A stretch of 64,000 nt of DNA from Zhihengliuella halotolerans (lineage in GTDB: Bacteria > Actinomycetota > Actinomycetes > Actinomycetales > Micrococcaceae): positions 1,736,001 to 1,800,000 of the forward strand of contig NZ_SHLA01000001.1 of assembly GCF_004217565.1 (NCBI RefSeq), given 5' to 3'. The notes under the pieces were generated by a model that had not been told where the DNA came from, did no database searches, and was given only the letters and a program-made list of their open reading frames with translations. Below, piece after piece: positions 31,401 through 37,768 of this stretch. The position numbers and the translations under genes were made by a program. Each line of letters opens with the position of its first letter. Within the stretch, counting starts at the first letter, position 1.

Positions 31401-31582
31401 TTGCCTTCGGCTTGGTTCACGACCCAGACGCCGCCGTCGTTGAGCTCCACATCGGCCGTTTCGAAGCCGGGGTAGAGGATGGCACCGGTGACGGCGAGCG
31501 CCGCGGCGGCTGAGACGGCCGTCGCCTTGAAGCCTGTGCTCTTCAAGGCCGTGGGCCATCCCGCTCGAGGGGCCTTCGCCAT
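25418..31582 (-). CDS. Giant cell-surface protein with cadherin-like/Ig-like and Fn3 repeats
   Basis: 2054 residues. A short basic cytoplasmic tail precedes one membrane helix (about residues 19-38), with the rest expected outside. Residues ~45-380 contain beta-rich repeats that look like a propeller (GVWVVNQAEGKIGHINY, DAVVGVDDTVWTVDYDAGVLASF). Residues ~405-1490 hold about ten cadherin/VCBS-like Ig repeats marked by NDxDPDGD calcium-type loops. Residues ~1500-1960 hold about five Fn3 domains, and the last ~90 residues form a Cys-containing domain (CNSRC, DCYNQNGK, VQCVNQEG). No LPXTG signal is seen. It heads the MoxR-DUF58-kinase operon, so it is a likely structural client or sensor of that system. 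Adhesion or wall organisation is inferred, not shown. Confidence 0.9.
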   Translation of the reverse strand: MAKAPRAGWPTALKSTGFKATAVSAAAALAVTGAILYPGFETADVELNDGGVWVVNQAEGKIGHINYQSRVIDGGVVTPLSSYDLVQNAESVFVRNLEQASLTTIDPAMVQFAGDNNLPANSSFSFGTSVVAVTDDKHGTVQAAGVENLSDFSGDVAEPLVDSKGDVDAVVGVDDTVWTVDYDAGVLASFAFDDSGEVQPQDEIEIADLKQLAEPQLTAVGETGVVFDAASGDVFTSEGKRASVENPANARLQAPGPKNDGVAIALDNSLATVGLNGRDVNYEQLDTAGTPIEPVRVGSCTYAAWQTSGQYLRYCDDSGQNQNVLVPEMPEGAELVFRVNRDVVVLNDIASGQVWLTNEGMEIVSNWSDLEPPAGEGEAKEEETKEITDAIELPNRTEENQTPIAEDDTFSVRPGRTTMLPVLYNDVDPDGDLLTAEVEGSGPSIGDLQPVHNGTGFQVVVPEDASGAATFVYTASDGRGGSDSATVRLNVVGEDANEPPEQERVTVLRVQQGESVSQNLLTDWTDPEGDDLQLLGGTSEGDDVIRVRPDGSLTFQDDGKRVGQKEIAVQVSDGRESTKGRVLVEVLAESTIPPITATDHVVGHVGESITFEPLANDTDPSGEGLRLANVDDVSGLEMKTNTETGAVTVTGERAGTYYAKYVATNGPASAPGLVRIDINEPDDAEQRPIAVRDVALLPAGQDVLVDVLGNDTDPSGGVLVVTAAENDPEAPFSTSVERNTFVRITDVRGLTDPTTISYTVANGNGESTGEIRIVPIPAPPRMDPPQANPDSVVVREHDVATVKVLENDIHPNGGELTLLPELEETDDLGEGSLISVADDVVRFRAGDFGGKARQVSAVYKVAGPDGQETSATVTFNVKPAAGEADLESNTPPNPVPVEGRVFAGSSTNVQVPLEAIDPDGDSVSLVQFGSSPKYGTAKIRGASIDYTANRDASGTDEFTYVVEDRLGARSTATVKIGIAPLSEANNPPVAVNDLITVRPDRPVAVDVMANDTDPDGDPLALMRELGSEENETDAEVVDGRVVLMSPPDDGTTSVRYSITDGRGGTASATLTVKSDPEAKLLAPIARDDRVSLEEIIDVDEVTVDILRNDEDPDGSVSELEVHLPDDPDTASVNEDGMVVQIGSAPQVIAYTLTDPDGLTSTAFVHVPGTGEARPILRSDVQLEVTAGETLSIDLEEIVLVRDGRSPRLTTEDSVSSMPENDGALVKSATELTFKAGRSFSGSASVTFEVTDGSGPDDDRGLTSTLTVPINVLPSPGNDPDEEREGQGPEGDPEEDEEQSDPENFPPTLQANSISVGQGEGPAIMDLRMAANDRNDEDVPNLKFALGAVEVAGVEAAIVDGYNLRLVAPADTPKGTRGTVTVSVSDGVNPPVSAAMTVTVTGSTRELPVAVADNVPEAAQGQTEIVDALANDHNPYQGEGDLRLISARPLENTGTAEVRGNKVAITPRSDFVGTMRVEYVIGDVTEDPQRNVSGTITLNVKGAPAAPNLPRVESTGDRKAVLTWDPPANNGSAITHYTVTGGGHSQQCETTTCTITPLTNDQTYNFTVTASNAIGESPKSPESADARPDVEPEQPAAPTGKDGDQKATFNWTAPVSRGSAIQSYTLEISPAPANGVAQITGITGTSYTWEGLKNGTAYQVRVRAVNKAAKPSQWSTYSAAVTPAGVPFKPDAPTAVRKDSAVDGGVVDVSWRAPGANGAPLQTYTVRVFEGSSLVRTISDIPANRSNQTVTGLNTSKSYRFSVTARNRVGASDQSAQSAAVTPYGRPTTIGKVTAKATGANRMVELNFTAPGANGSPITGYQYSADGGAWKGFGGPGAVIDTGSNGDPHTWRVRAVNAAGPANPSAPSNSTSAYGPLRDNPQISASHGNDWIKFTWNTGAGTYNGRKVTQTVTIGGNQTPNDGAQTVNGLGYSTSRTIKIVATDTEGQRKTWSKTEKTNPKPQRKVSLSKGDLNNSYTGCNSRCYTFHVRIENFNPGTYRVDCYNQNGKFNGYPHTMTAGNDGRGFKNVQCVNQEGYAMPVYAIVDGTRSNDARW

Positions 31583-31667
31583 GGGTGTTTTTTCCTTAGC
31601 TCGTGGTCACGGAAGTCGCGGTCCAACCACGCATCGCTCCCCCGAACGGAGAGGCCGAACCAACCCT

Positions 31668-31715
31668 ATTCTATGGACAAAGTGAAATCCTTTGCCATGG
31701 GGAGTTCTCCCCATG
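31668..31715 (-). promoter_or_regulatory. Promoter and palindromic operator of the giant-protein/kinase operon
   Basis: A TAGAAT -10-like box (31668-31673, minus strand) lies 86 nt before the giant gene ATG. Just upstream, a perfect 9-bp palindrome (CATGGGGAG at 31696-31704, TT, CTCCCCATG at 31707-31715) overlaps where a -35 element would be; no good -35 is visible. The position fits an activator or repressor site controlling the operon. The regulator is unknown. Confidence 0.5.
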
Positions 31716-31769
31716 TGAGTCCTAGGACCTGACTAAGGGTTTTAGACACCGGCGGCACCACGGCGGAGC

Positions 31770-33101
31770 TCAGTCGATGATGAGGGACCCGCCCTCGCCA
31801 TGGGCGAGATCGAACGGGGTGATGTCCCCGAATCCGCGCACCGGAGTGCTCTCAAGCTCGGAGAGGATGAAGCGGACATCGCCCTTGAGCGTCGCCGCTG
31901 TCAGCGCGTCAGTGAGGATCTGCCCCGGTTCGGCCAGGGAGGTCAGCCGTGCGGCCAGATTAACCGTCGGGCCGTAGATGTCCCCGAGGCGAGAGAGAAC
32001 GCGCCCCCACACGACGGACACGCGGGCCTCGGGCAGTGCGTCGTCGGCGTTGAGTTCCTGGGCGAGCGTCAGAGCGATCTGGGCTCCGGCCTGCGGCGTC
32101 TCGGCGATGAACAGGACCTCGTCGCCGATGGTCTTGACCAGGCGACCGCCGCCGACGGAGATGATCTCCGCAGACTTGTTCTCGAAGCGCTGGACGAGCT
32201 GGGCCAGCGTGCGCTCGTTCATGCGGCGCGAGAGCGAAGTGTAGGAGACGAGGTCGGCGAACCCGACCGCGCGGGCGAGCGGCAGTGGAGCGTCGTCGTC
32301 GTCCCCGGTGGAGACGGCGCCGGCCTGTGAGCGCGCGCCGAGCCGGTGGACGGCCGCGTTGAGGTTCCGCCGCCAGGAGTAGACGAGCAGTTCCTCAAGC
32401 GGTGCGATGAGGTCAGGCAGCAGCTCGACCATGGTGCGACGGGCCTCGGGGTCGCTCATCCCCTGATTCTGGATCATGTCCTCGACGAGCGCCTCGATCT
32501 GCCAGACGACCATGCGATCGGTCATCTGCCCGATGGACCTCGTCACGGAGATGGCGGCCTCCTCGGTGAGGCGCTCGGAGCGGACGTTGTCGATGATCGT
32601 CAGCAGTGCGTCCAGGTCCTTCTGCGTGAACGCAACGTCCTCGTCCCCGTGGTTGGGGAAGCCGAGCGCACGCCAGAGTTTCCGGGCGCTGTGCAGGGAG
32701 ATGCCGGCCTGGGCGGCCACATCGCGGCGCTTCATGGTGCGCTCGCCGCCGATGAGGCGGGACTCGAGGTTCTTCGTGGACGCCTTGACCTGCTGGCGCT
32801 TGATGGCCTCCACGAGCGGAAGGGCGCGCGTGATGGGCCCCGGATCCGTCGGCAGGTCGTGGGCGGAGAACGGGACGTCTGCGATCTTGTAGGAGTCATC
32901 GAAGTCCGGGGCGGTACCGGCCGCGTACCGGGAGTGGTCGGGGAACTTGAGCTCGACGTCGATCGCGGGCAGCTCACGCGTCGCTGGCTCGGACTCGGCA
33001 CCCTCGCGCGGGGACTCCGGCTCGACAGGGGTCGCGGCCATGGCCGGTTCCGGCGTCCGAGGGTGCCCGCGAGCCTCGTCGTGTTCGCGGTTCTCAGACA
33101 T
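31770..33101 (-). CDS. Class III adenylate/guanylate cyclase with HTH-type regulatory domain
   Basis: 443 residues from ATG 33101; an in-frame start at 33113 is possible. Domains are a ~95-residue acidic N-terminus, a helical regulatory domain (about 95-225) with a MerR-like helix-turn-helix segment (MKRRDVAAQAGISLHSARKLWRALGF), and a C-terminal class III cyclase domain (about 255-435: GFADLVSYTSLSRRM metal site, GDEVLFIAE, and GDIYGPTVNLAARL). It lacks membrane helices, so it is cytosolic or membrane-associated through partners. It makes cAMP or cGMP; the class is clear, the base is not. It overlaps the PH-domain gene by 8 nt and ends 188 nt before the giant surface-protein gene. Confidence 0.9.
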   Translation of the reverse strand: MSENREHDEARGHPRTPEPAMAATPVEPESPREGAESEPATRELPAIDVELKFPDHSRYAAGTAPDFDDSYKIADVPFSAHDLPTDPGPITRALPLVEAIKRQQVKASTKNLESRLIGGERTMKRRDVAAQAGISLHSARKLWRALGFPNHGDEDVAFTQKDLDALLTIIDNVRSERLTEEAAISVTRSIGQMTDRMVVWQIEALVEDMIQNQGMSDPEARRTMVELLPDLIAPLEELLVYSWRRNLNAAVHRLGARSQAGAVSTGDDDDAPLPLARAVGFADLVSYTSLSRRMNERTLAQLVQRFENKSAEIISVGGGRLVKTIGDEVLFIAETPQAGAQIALTLAQELNADDALPEARVSVVWGRVLSRLGDIYGPTVNLAARLTSLAEPGQILTDALTAATLKGDVRFILSELESTPVRGFGDITPFDLAHGEGGSLIID

Positions 33102-33684
33102 GCGGCTTCCCATCCGGCGTCCGGCCTTCCGGCGCCGCCCAATCCATCTGTTGTTCAGTCTCTAGTTCTACACCATCGAACATGACGCTTCGAGGCAGCT
33201 CCTCGATTGCGTCGAGGACGAGCTCACGCAACTTGTGAACTCCGGGCGCGTTTTCCAGGATCGTCTCTCCGTCGGCCGTGATCATCACCAGATGCCCCGC
33301 CCCCACGGAGCGCTGCATCATGGTCTGTCTGACGATGAGTTCACGAATCAGCACGAGCGGAAGTTCCCGCAGCGAGCGGGCGCCGACGCCGGTGCGGATG
33401 AGGACGCGCCGGTTGGTGAGGTAGTACCACGTGCGCGCCCACCGGGCGTAGGGAACCACGCTCCAGACGAGGATCAGCAGGGCGCAGAGGCCGAGCAGGG
33501 ACGGATAGACGATCGGCAAGATGTCCTCGAGCCACTCGGGCAGGCCGTCCCGACCCAGCCAACCGGCCCCGAACCCGGTGGCCGCCACGAGGAGGAGGAG
33601 CAGACACGCGGGCCGCGTGAGGACGCGGCGGTGCTGGCGGGTCTTGACAATGACCCGCTCCGCTTCGCCGAGCTTGATTCGCAC
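33094..33684 (-). CDS. Bacterial PH-domain membrane protein
   Basis: 196 residues with two membrane helices (about residues 26-45 and 55-74) followed by a bPH2-like domain: WARTWYYLTNRRVLIRTGVGARSLRELPL, then IRELIVRQTMMQRSVGAGHL and ENAPGVHKLRELVLDAIEELP. The start is GTG at 33684, with GGGAGAGG about 11 nt upstream. Such proteins are common partners of envelope and lipid functions. The overlap with the cyclase gene suggests coupled expression. The biochemical role is unknown. Confidence 0.85.
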   Translation of the reverse strand: MRIKLGEAERVIVKTRQHRRVLTRPACLLLLLVAATGFGAGWLGRDGLPEWLEDILPIVYPSLLGLCALLILVWSVVPYARWARTWYYLTNRRVLIRTGVGARSLRELPLVLIRELIVRQTMMQRSVGAGHLVMITADGETILENAPGVHKLRELVLDAIEELPRSVMFDGVELETEQQMDWAAPEGRTPDGKPHV

Positions 33685-33764
33685 GCGTTGCCCGCCTCTC
33701 CCTGTGTCCCGATCCTGCCACCATCCAGTCTAGTCAGGGCGGCTCGGCGATCCCGGGCTGCGGC

Positions 33765-34643
33765 TCAGGCGTAGCCGCCGTCGGCCCTGCGCAGGTGCAC
33801 GACGTCGGCCGCGTGGACCGTGTGCCCCTCGCCGCCGGCACCGGTCAGCGTGAGGCCGCCGTCGGCCTCGAGCGCCGTGGCAGTGCCCTCGAGCGTGCGC
33901 CCGTCCGGCAGTTCGGCCCGCACGACGGCGCCGAGGGTCGCCATGGACTCCGCAACCAGTCCGCGCAGCTCGCCGAGCGCGCGGGCGTCGCCGCCGCCGG
34001 CGACGAGGCGGCCGTACCGTGCCGCCACACGCTCGAGGTAACCAGTGAGGATGTCAGTGCCGCCAACGTCGTACCCGGAGTGCGCGAGGCTTGTCGCGGT
34101 GGGCACCGGCAGCTCCTCGTTCGTGAGATCGATGTTGATGCCGGTCCCGACGATGACGGCCGGTACGCGGCCGGCGGCGGCGGGTACGAGCTGCGCCAGA
34201 ATGCCGGCGACCTTCCGCCAGCGGCCGTCGTCGCGATCGCGCGGGGCGACGAGAACGTCGTTGGGCCACTTCACGGCGGCGCGCACGCCCCGGGCCTCCA
34301 GCGCCTCGACCAGGGCCCGCGCGCACAGCATCGACAGCCAGCCGTAGGCTTCGGCCGGGAGACGGTCCGGCTTGAAGAGAATGGAGACCGCCAGCGAACT
34401 GCGCGGCGGGGCCGTCCACCCGCGACCGAGGCGCCCCTTTCCGGCACTCTGATGGCTGGTGGCCAGGACCGTCAGGTCGGCGGAGGCGTTCGCCACCACC
34501 GCGAGATCGGCGTTCGTGGACCCGGTCTCCTCGACGACCGTGATCGCCGCATAAGGGCCGGCCGGGGATCGCAGGGCGTCGAGCCGCCCGGCCTCCAACG
34601 GCGGGCGGGCCGGGCCGGGTGGCGTCTGCTGTGGCGTGCTCAT
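33765..34643 (-). CDS. birA: Biotin-[acyl-CoA carboxylase] ligase
   Basis: 292 residues, the short form without the N-terminal repressor domain of E. coli BirA, so it is an enzyme only. Motifs are ETGSTNADL, the biotinyl-AMP loop SAGKGRLGRGW (about residues 66-78) and KWPNDVLV, with GTGINIDLTNEE and a C-terminal SH3-like domain. It attaches biotin to the carrier Lys of acyl-CoA carboxylase, whose subunits are encoded at 35802 and 47179. TAGGGT at 34650-34655 lies 6 nt before the ATG, so the transcript is probably leaderless. Confidence 0.93.
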   Translation of the reverse strand: MSTPQQTPPGPARPPLEAGRLDALRSPAGPYAAITVVEETGSTNADLAVVANASADLTVLATSHQSAGKGRLGRGWTAPPRSSLAVSILFKPDRLPAEAYGWLSMLCARALVEALEARGVRAAVKWPNDVLVAPRDRDDGRWRKVAGILAQLVPAAAGRVPAVIVGTGINIDLTNEELPVPTATSLAHSGYDVGGTDILTGYLERVAARYGRLVAGGGDARALGELRGLVAESMATLGAVVRAELPDGRTLEGTATALEADGGLTLTGAGGEGHTVHAADVVHLRRADGGYA

Positions 34644-34703
34644 AATCCCACCCTACTGGCGCGTGCCCCGGTTTGGGCGGCCCGCCGGAACCCGCGGCGG
34701 ATG

Positions 34704-35567
34704 CTAGAGGAAGATGTCCGGAATCAGGCGGCCCGTGCCGGCGCTGTACCCGCTGAGGTCCTCGACGCCGGCCTCGGCCAGGACGGCCTCGTCGGTGAAG
34801 AAGTTCCCGGTGCATTCGCGCCCCGGGCGGGAGAGCACCTCGACCGCGGCGTCGGCCACGATCTCGGGGGTGCGCGCGGACTGGACCATCTGCTCGCCGC
34901 CGGGCAGCGCCCGGATGGCGGCCGTGTCGATCAGTGTCGCCGGCCAGAGCGAGTTCACACCCACGCCGTCGCCGCGCAGTTCCTCCGCGAGCCCGAGGGT
35001 CGTCATGCTCATGCCGTACTTGGCCATGGTGTAGGCCAGGTGTTCCCCGGCCCAAGCCGGCTCGAGCGTGCCCCCGGGACCGCTCGCGATGGGCGGTGAG
35101 AGGGTGAGGATGTGCGGGTTGCGCCCCGCGGCCGCGGACTCGCGCAGGTGCGGCAGCGCGAGTTTGGAGAGCAGGAACGTACCGCGGACGTTGATGTCCT
35201 GCATGAGGTCAAAGCGCTTCATGTCGACCGCGTCGGTCTTCGACAGGTCGATCGCGGACGCGTTGTTGACGACGATGTCGATGCCGCCGAATGCCGCGAC
35301 GGTCGCCTCCACGGCGCGGGCGACGTCGTCGTCGTTGCGCACGTCCCCGACGACGGCGAGCCCGCGGCCGCCGGCGGCGTCCACCTCGGCGGCGGCCGTG
35401 TGGACGGTGCCGTCGAGCTTCGGGTGCGGCTCCGACGTCTTTGCGAGCAGGGCGACGTTGGCGCCGCGGCGAGCTGCGGCGAGCGCGATGGCGAGGCCGA
35501 TGCCGCGGCTGCCACCGCTCATCAGCAGGGTTCGGCCGGCGAGATTCTGCGGGGTGTTCTGCGTCAT
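34704..35567 (-). CDS. Short-chain dehydrogenase/reductase
   Basis: 287 residues. Rossmann NAD(P) motif GGSRGIGLAIALAAARRGANVAL near the N-terminus, DVR after beta-3, NNASAIDLS, catalytic Ser in LTLSPP and the Tyr-Lys pair in AYTMAKYGMSM (about residues 160-175). The PHPKLDGTVHTAAAEVDAAGG loop matches the HSDL2-like subgroup of SDRs. Substrate unknown; the position next to accD and birA hints at lipid metabolism but is not proof. ATG 35567 is preferred to a TTG at 35597; TACGCT lies 7 nt upstream of the ATG. Confidence 0.88.
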   Translation of the reverse strand: MTQNTPQNLAGRTLLMSGGSRGIGLAIALAAARRGANVALLAKTSEPHPKLDGTVHTAAAEVDAAGGRGLAVVGDVRNDDDVARAVEATVAAFGGIDIVVNNASAIDLSKTDAVDMKRFDLMQDINVRGTFLLSKLALPHLRESAAAGRNPHILTLSPPIASGPGGTLEPAWAGEHLAYTMAKYGMSMTTLGLAEELRGDGVGVNSLWPATLIDTAAIRALPGGEQMVQSARTPEIVADAAVEVLSRPGRECTGNFFTDEAVLAEAGVEDLSGYSAGTGRLIPDIFL

Positions 35568-35666
35568 GACAGCCAGCGTAACGCAGATCACGCCCAATTG
35601 TTACCCGCCAGTAGCATCGGACTGACGGTGGCGCCACGGGCCGCGCCGCGAACTTTGGGGCCGTTT

Positions 35667-35682
35667 TTGTAGGCTTCCTACA
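35667..35682. promoter_or_regulatory. Putative acc operator upstream of accD
   Basis: TTGTAG-gctt-CCTACA at 35667-35682 is part of a perfect TGTAGG-ctt-CCTACA palindrome 119 bp before the accD start codon. The same TTGTAG-N4-CCTACA string occurs 102 bp before the biotin carboxylase/BCCP gene. It also lies between accD and the divergent SDR gene and could affect both. Confidence 0.6.
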
Positions 35683-35801
35683 GTCGCGTCCGGGTATCGT
35701 CTCATTAGACTTGCCTGAGCGGATGCTGGTGTTGTGCCATTCCTACAGCCACGAAGTCCGCCCGACGCCAACCGCTGGACAACCTAAGGAGCCTTCGAAG
35801 G

Positions 35802-37415
35802 ATGAGCGACGCCGAGACCATGGCCGCAGCGGATGCGATCGACCTGAGCACTACCGCGGGCAAGATCGCCGAGTTCCGCCGCCGGCAGGCCCAGTCCCTG
35901 CTGCCGTCCGGCCCGGAGGCCGTCGAGAAGCAGCACGCCCGAGGCAAGAACACCGCCCGCGAGCGCATCGAGATGCTCCTCGACACGGACTCCTTCGTCG
36001 AGTTCGATGCCTTGGCCGTGCACCGGACCACGGCCTTCGGCATGGAGAAGAAGCGCCCCCTCGGCGACGGCCTCGTCTCCGGCTACGGCACCGTCGACGG
36101 CCGCCTCGTCGCCGTCTACGCCCAGGACTTCACTGTCTACGGCGGTTCCCTGAGCAAGGTCAACGGCGAGAAGATCGTCAAAGTCCAGGAATTCGCCTTG
36201 CGCAACGGCTGCCCCATCGTCGGCATCAACGACGGCGGCGGCGCACGCATCCAGGAAGGCGTCGCGTCGCTCGCGATGTTCGCGGACATCTTCCGGAACA
36301 ACGTGCACGCTTCGGGCGTGATCCCCCAGATCTCCGTGATCATGGGCCCGTGCGCCGGCGGCGCGGCCTACTCCCCCGCCCTGACCGACTACGTGATCAT
36401 GGTCGACAAGACCAGCCACATGTTCATCACCGGCCCGGACGTCATCAAGACCGTCACCGGCGAAGACGTGGACATGGAGACCCTCGGCGGCGCGCGCCAG
36501 CACAACGCCACCACGGGCACTGCCAGCTACCTCGCCTCCGACGAGACCGACGCTTTCGAGTTCGTACGCGAGCTGCTCGATTACCTCCCGTCGAACAACC
36601 TCGCCGAGGCTCCGCACGTCGATTTCGACGAGGAACTCGAGCTCACCGCCGACGACCTCACTCTCGACGCGCTCATCCCGGACTCGGCCAACCAGCCGTA
36701 TGACATGCGGACCGTCATCGAGCACATCGTCGACGACGGCGAGTTCCTCGAGATGCAGTCGCTCTACGCACCCAACGTCATCATCGGCTACGCCCGCGTC
36801 GAGGGCCGCTCGATCGGCATCGTCGCCAACCAGCCGATGCAGTTCGCCGGCACCCTGGATATCTCTGCGAGCGAGAAGGCGGCACGCTTCGTGCGCAACT
36901 GCGACGCGTTCGGCATCCCGATCCTCACACTGGTCGACGTGCCGGGGTTCCTGCCCGGCAAGGACCAGGAGTTCCAGGGAATCATCCGCCGCGGCGCCAA
37001 GCTGCTCTACGCGTACGCCGAGGCGACCGTGCCGAAGCTGACCGTGATCACCCGCAAGGCCTACGGCGGCGCGTACATCGTCATGGGCTCGAAGAAGCTC
37101 GGCGCCGACATCAACATCGCGTGGCCCACGGCCCAGATCGGCGTCATGGGCGCCCAGGGCGCGGTCAACATCCTCTACCGGCGCGACCTGGCGAAGGTCG
37201 AGGCCGAGGGCGGCGACGTCGAGTCCCGGCGCACCGAGATCATCGAGGGCTACGAAGCCGAACTGCTCAACCCCTACCAGGCCGCCGAGCTCGGCTACAT
37301 CGACGCCGTGATCGCCCCGAGCGACACCCGCCTGCAGATCGTCCGTGGCCTGCGCGCGTTGCGCGACAAGCACGCGTCCATTCCGGCCAAGAAGCACGGA
37401 AACATCCCGCTGTAA
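35802..37415 (+). CDS. accD: Acyl-CoA carboxylase beta subunit (carboxyltransferase)
   Basis: 537 residues, the normal length for actinobacterial acetyl/propionyl-CoA carboxyltransferase (AccD/PccB). It moves the carboxyl group from carboxybiotin to acyl-CoA. Motifs include the crotonase-fold oxyanion segments [13 protein letters not shown] and [41 protein letters not shown] in the first half, and [18 protein letters not shown] with [18 protein letters not shown] in the second. An AAGGAG ribosome site precedes the ATG by 10 nt. The epsilon subunit follows 8 nt downstream, and biotin carboxylase is encoded at 47179. Acetyl- versus propionyl-CoA preference cannot be read with certainty. Confidence 0.96.
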   Translation: MSDAETMAAADAIDLSTTAGKIAEFRRRQAQSLLPSGPEAVEKQHARGKNTARERIEMLLDTDSFVEFDALAVHRTTAFGMEKKRPLGDGLVSGYGTVDGRLVAVYAQDFTVYGGSLSKVNGEKIVKVQEFALRNGCPIVGINDGGGARIQEGVASLAMFADIFRNNVHASGVIPQISVIMGPCAGGAAYSPALTDYVIMVDKTSHMFITGPDVIKTVTGEDVDMETLGGARQHNATTGTASYLASDETDAFEFVRELLDYLPSNNLAEAPHVDFDEELELTADDLTLDALIPDSANQPYDMRTVIEHIVDDGEFLEMQSLYAPNVIIGYARVEGRSIGIVANQPMQFAGTLDISASEKAARFVRNCDAFGIPILTLVDVPGFLPGKDQEFQGIIRRGAKLLYAYAEATVPKLTVITRKAYGGAYIVMGSKKLGADINIAWPTAQIGVMGAQGAVNILYRRDLAKVEAEGGDVESRRTEIIEGYEAELLNPYQAAELGYIDAVIAPSDTRLQIVRGLRALRDKHASIPAKKHGNIPL

Positions 37416-37423
37416 GGAGCGCC

Positions 37424-37684
37424 ATGAGCATCGACAACCGCCTAGAGGGCACGACGCCGGCCCCGGCCGGCGCAGCTGCCGGGGCACCCGCGCTCGAGGT
37501 CACCCGCGGCAATCCGACGCCCGAGGAGCTCGCGGCGCTGACCGCCGTCGTCCTGTCCCTGCGCGGGATCGAGGCCGTCGAGCGCCCGGGCCGTCGCACC
37601 CGCAAGGACACGATCCGGGACCGCGTGCGGCACAACCGCCGCATGGTCTCGATGCCGGGGGCCTGGCGCAGCGGCCGCTCCTGA
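37424..37684 (+). CDS. accE: Acyl-CoA carboxylase epsilon subunit
   Basis: 86 residues starting at ATG 37424 (TAAGGAGC overlaps the accD stop and serves as the ribosome site). The core LEVTRGNPTPEELAALTAVV is the hallmark of the small epsilon subunit that binds and stimulates actinobacterial carboxyltransferases. The second half is basic (RPGRRTRKDTIRDRVRHNRRM). It is coupled to accD and followed by a hairpin. Confidence 0.92.
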   Translation: MSIDNRLEGTTPAPAGAAAGAPALEVTRGNPTPEELAALTAVVLSLRGIEAVERPGRRTRKDTIRDRVRHNRRMVSMPGAWRSGRS

Positions 37685-37687
37685 ACA

Positions 37688-37715
37688 GGCTCTCGGTAAC
37701 GCCCCGCCGAGAGCC
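37688..37715 (+). terminator. Hairpin after accDE
   Basis: A perfect 9-bp inverted repeat (GGCTCTCGG at 37688-37696, CCGAGAGCC at 37707-37715) with a 10-nt loop begins 4 nt past the accE stop. T-rich sequence (TTTATT) follows about 20 nt later. It is a likely terminator. Confidence 0.65.
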
Positions 37716-37768
37716 GCCGCGGGAGATCCTGCATTTATTCAATGGTCCGTTCACGATATGGTGGCGGC

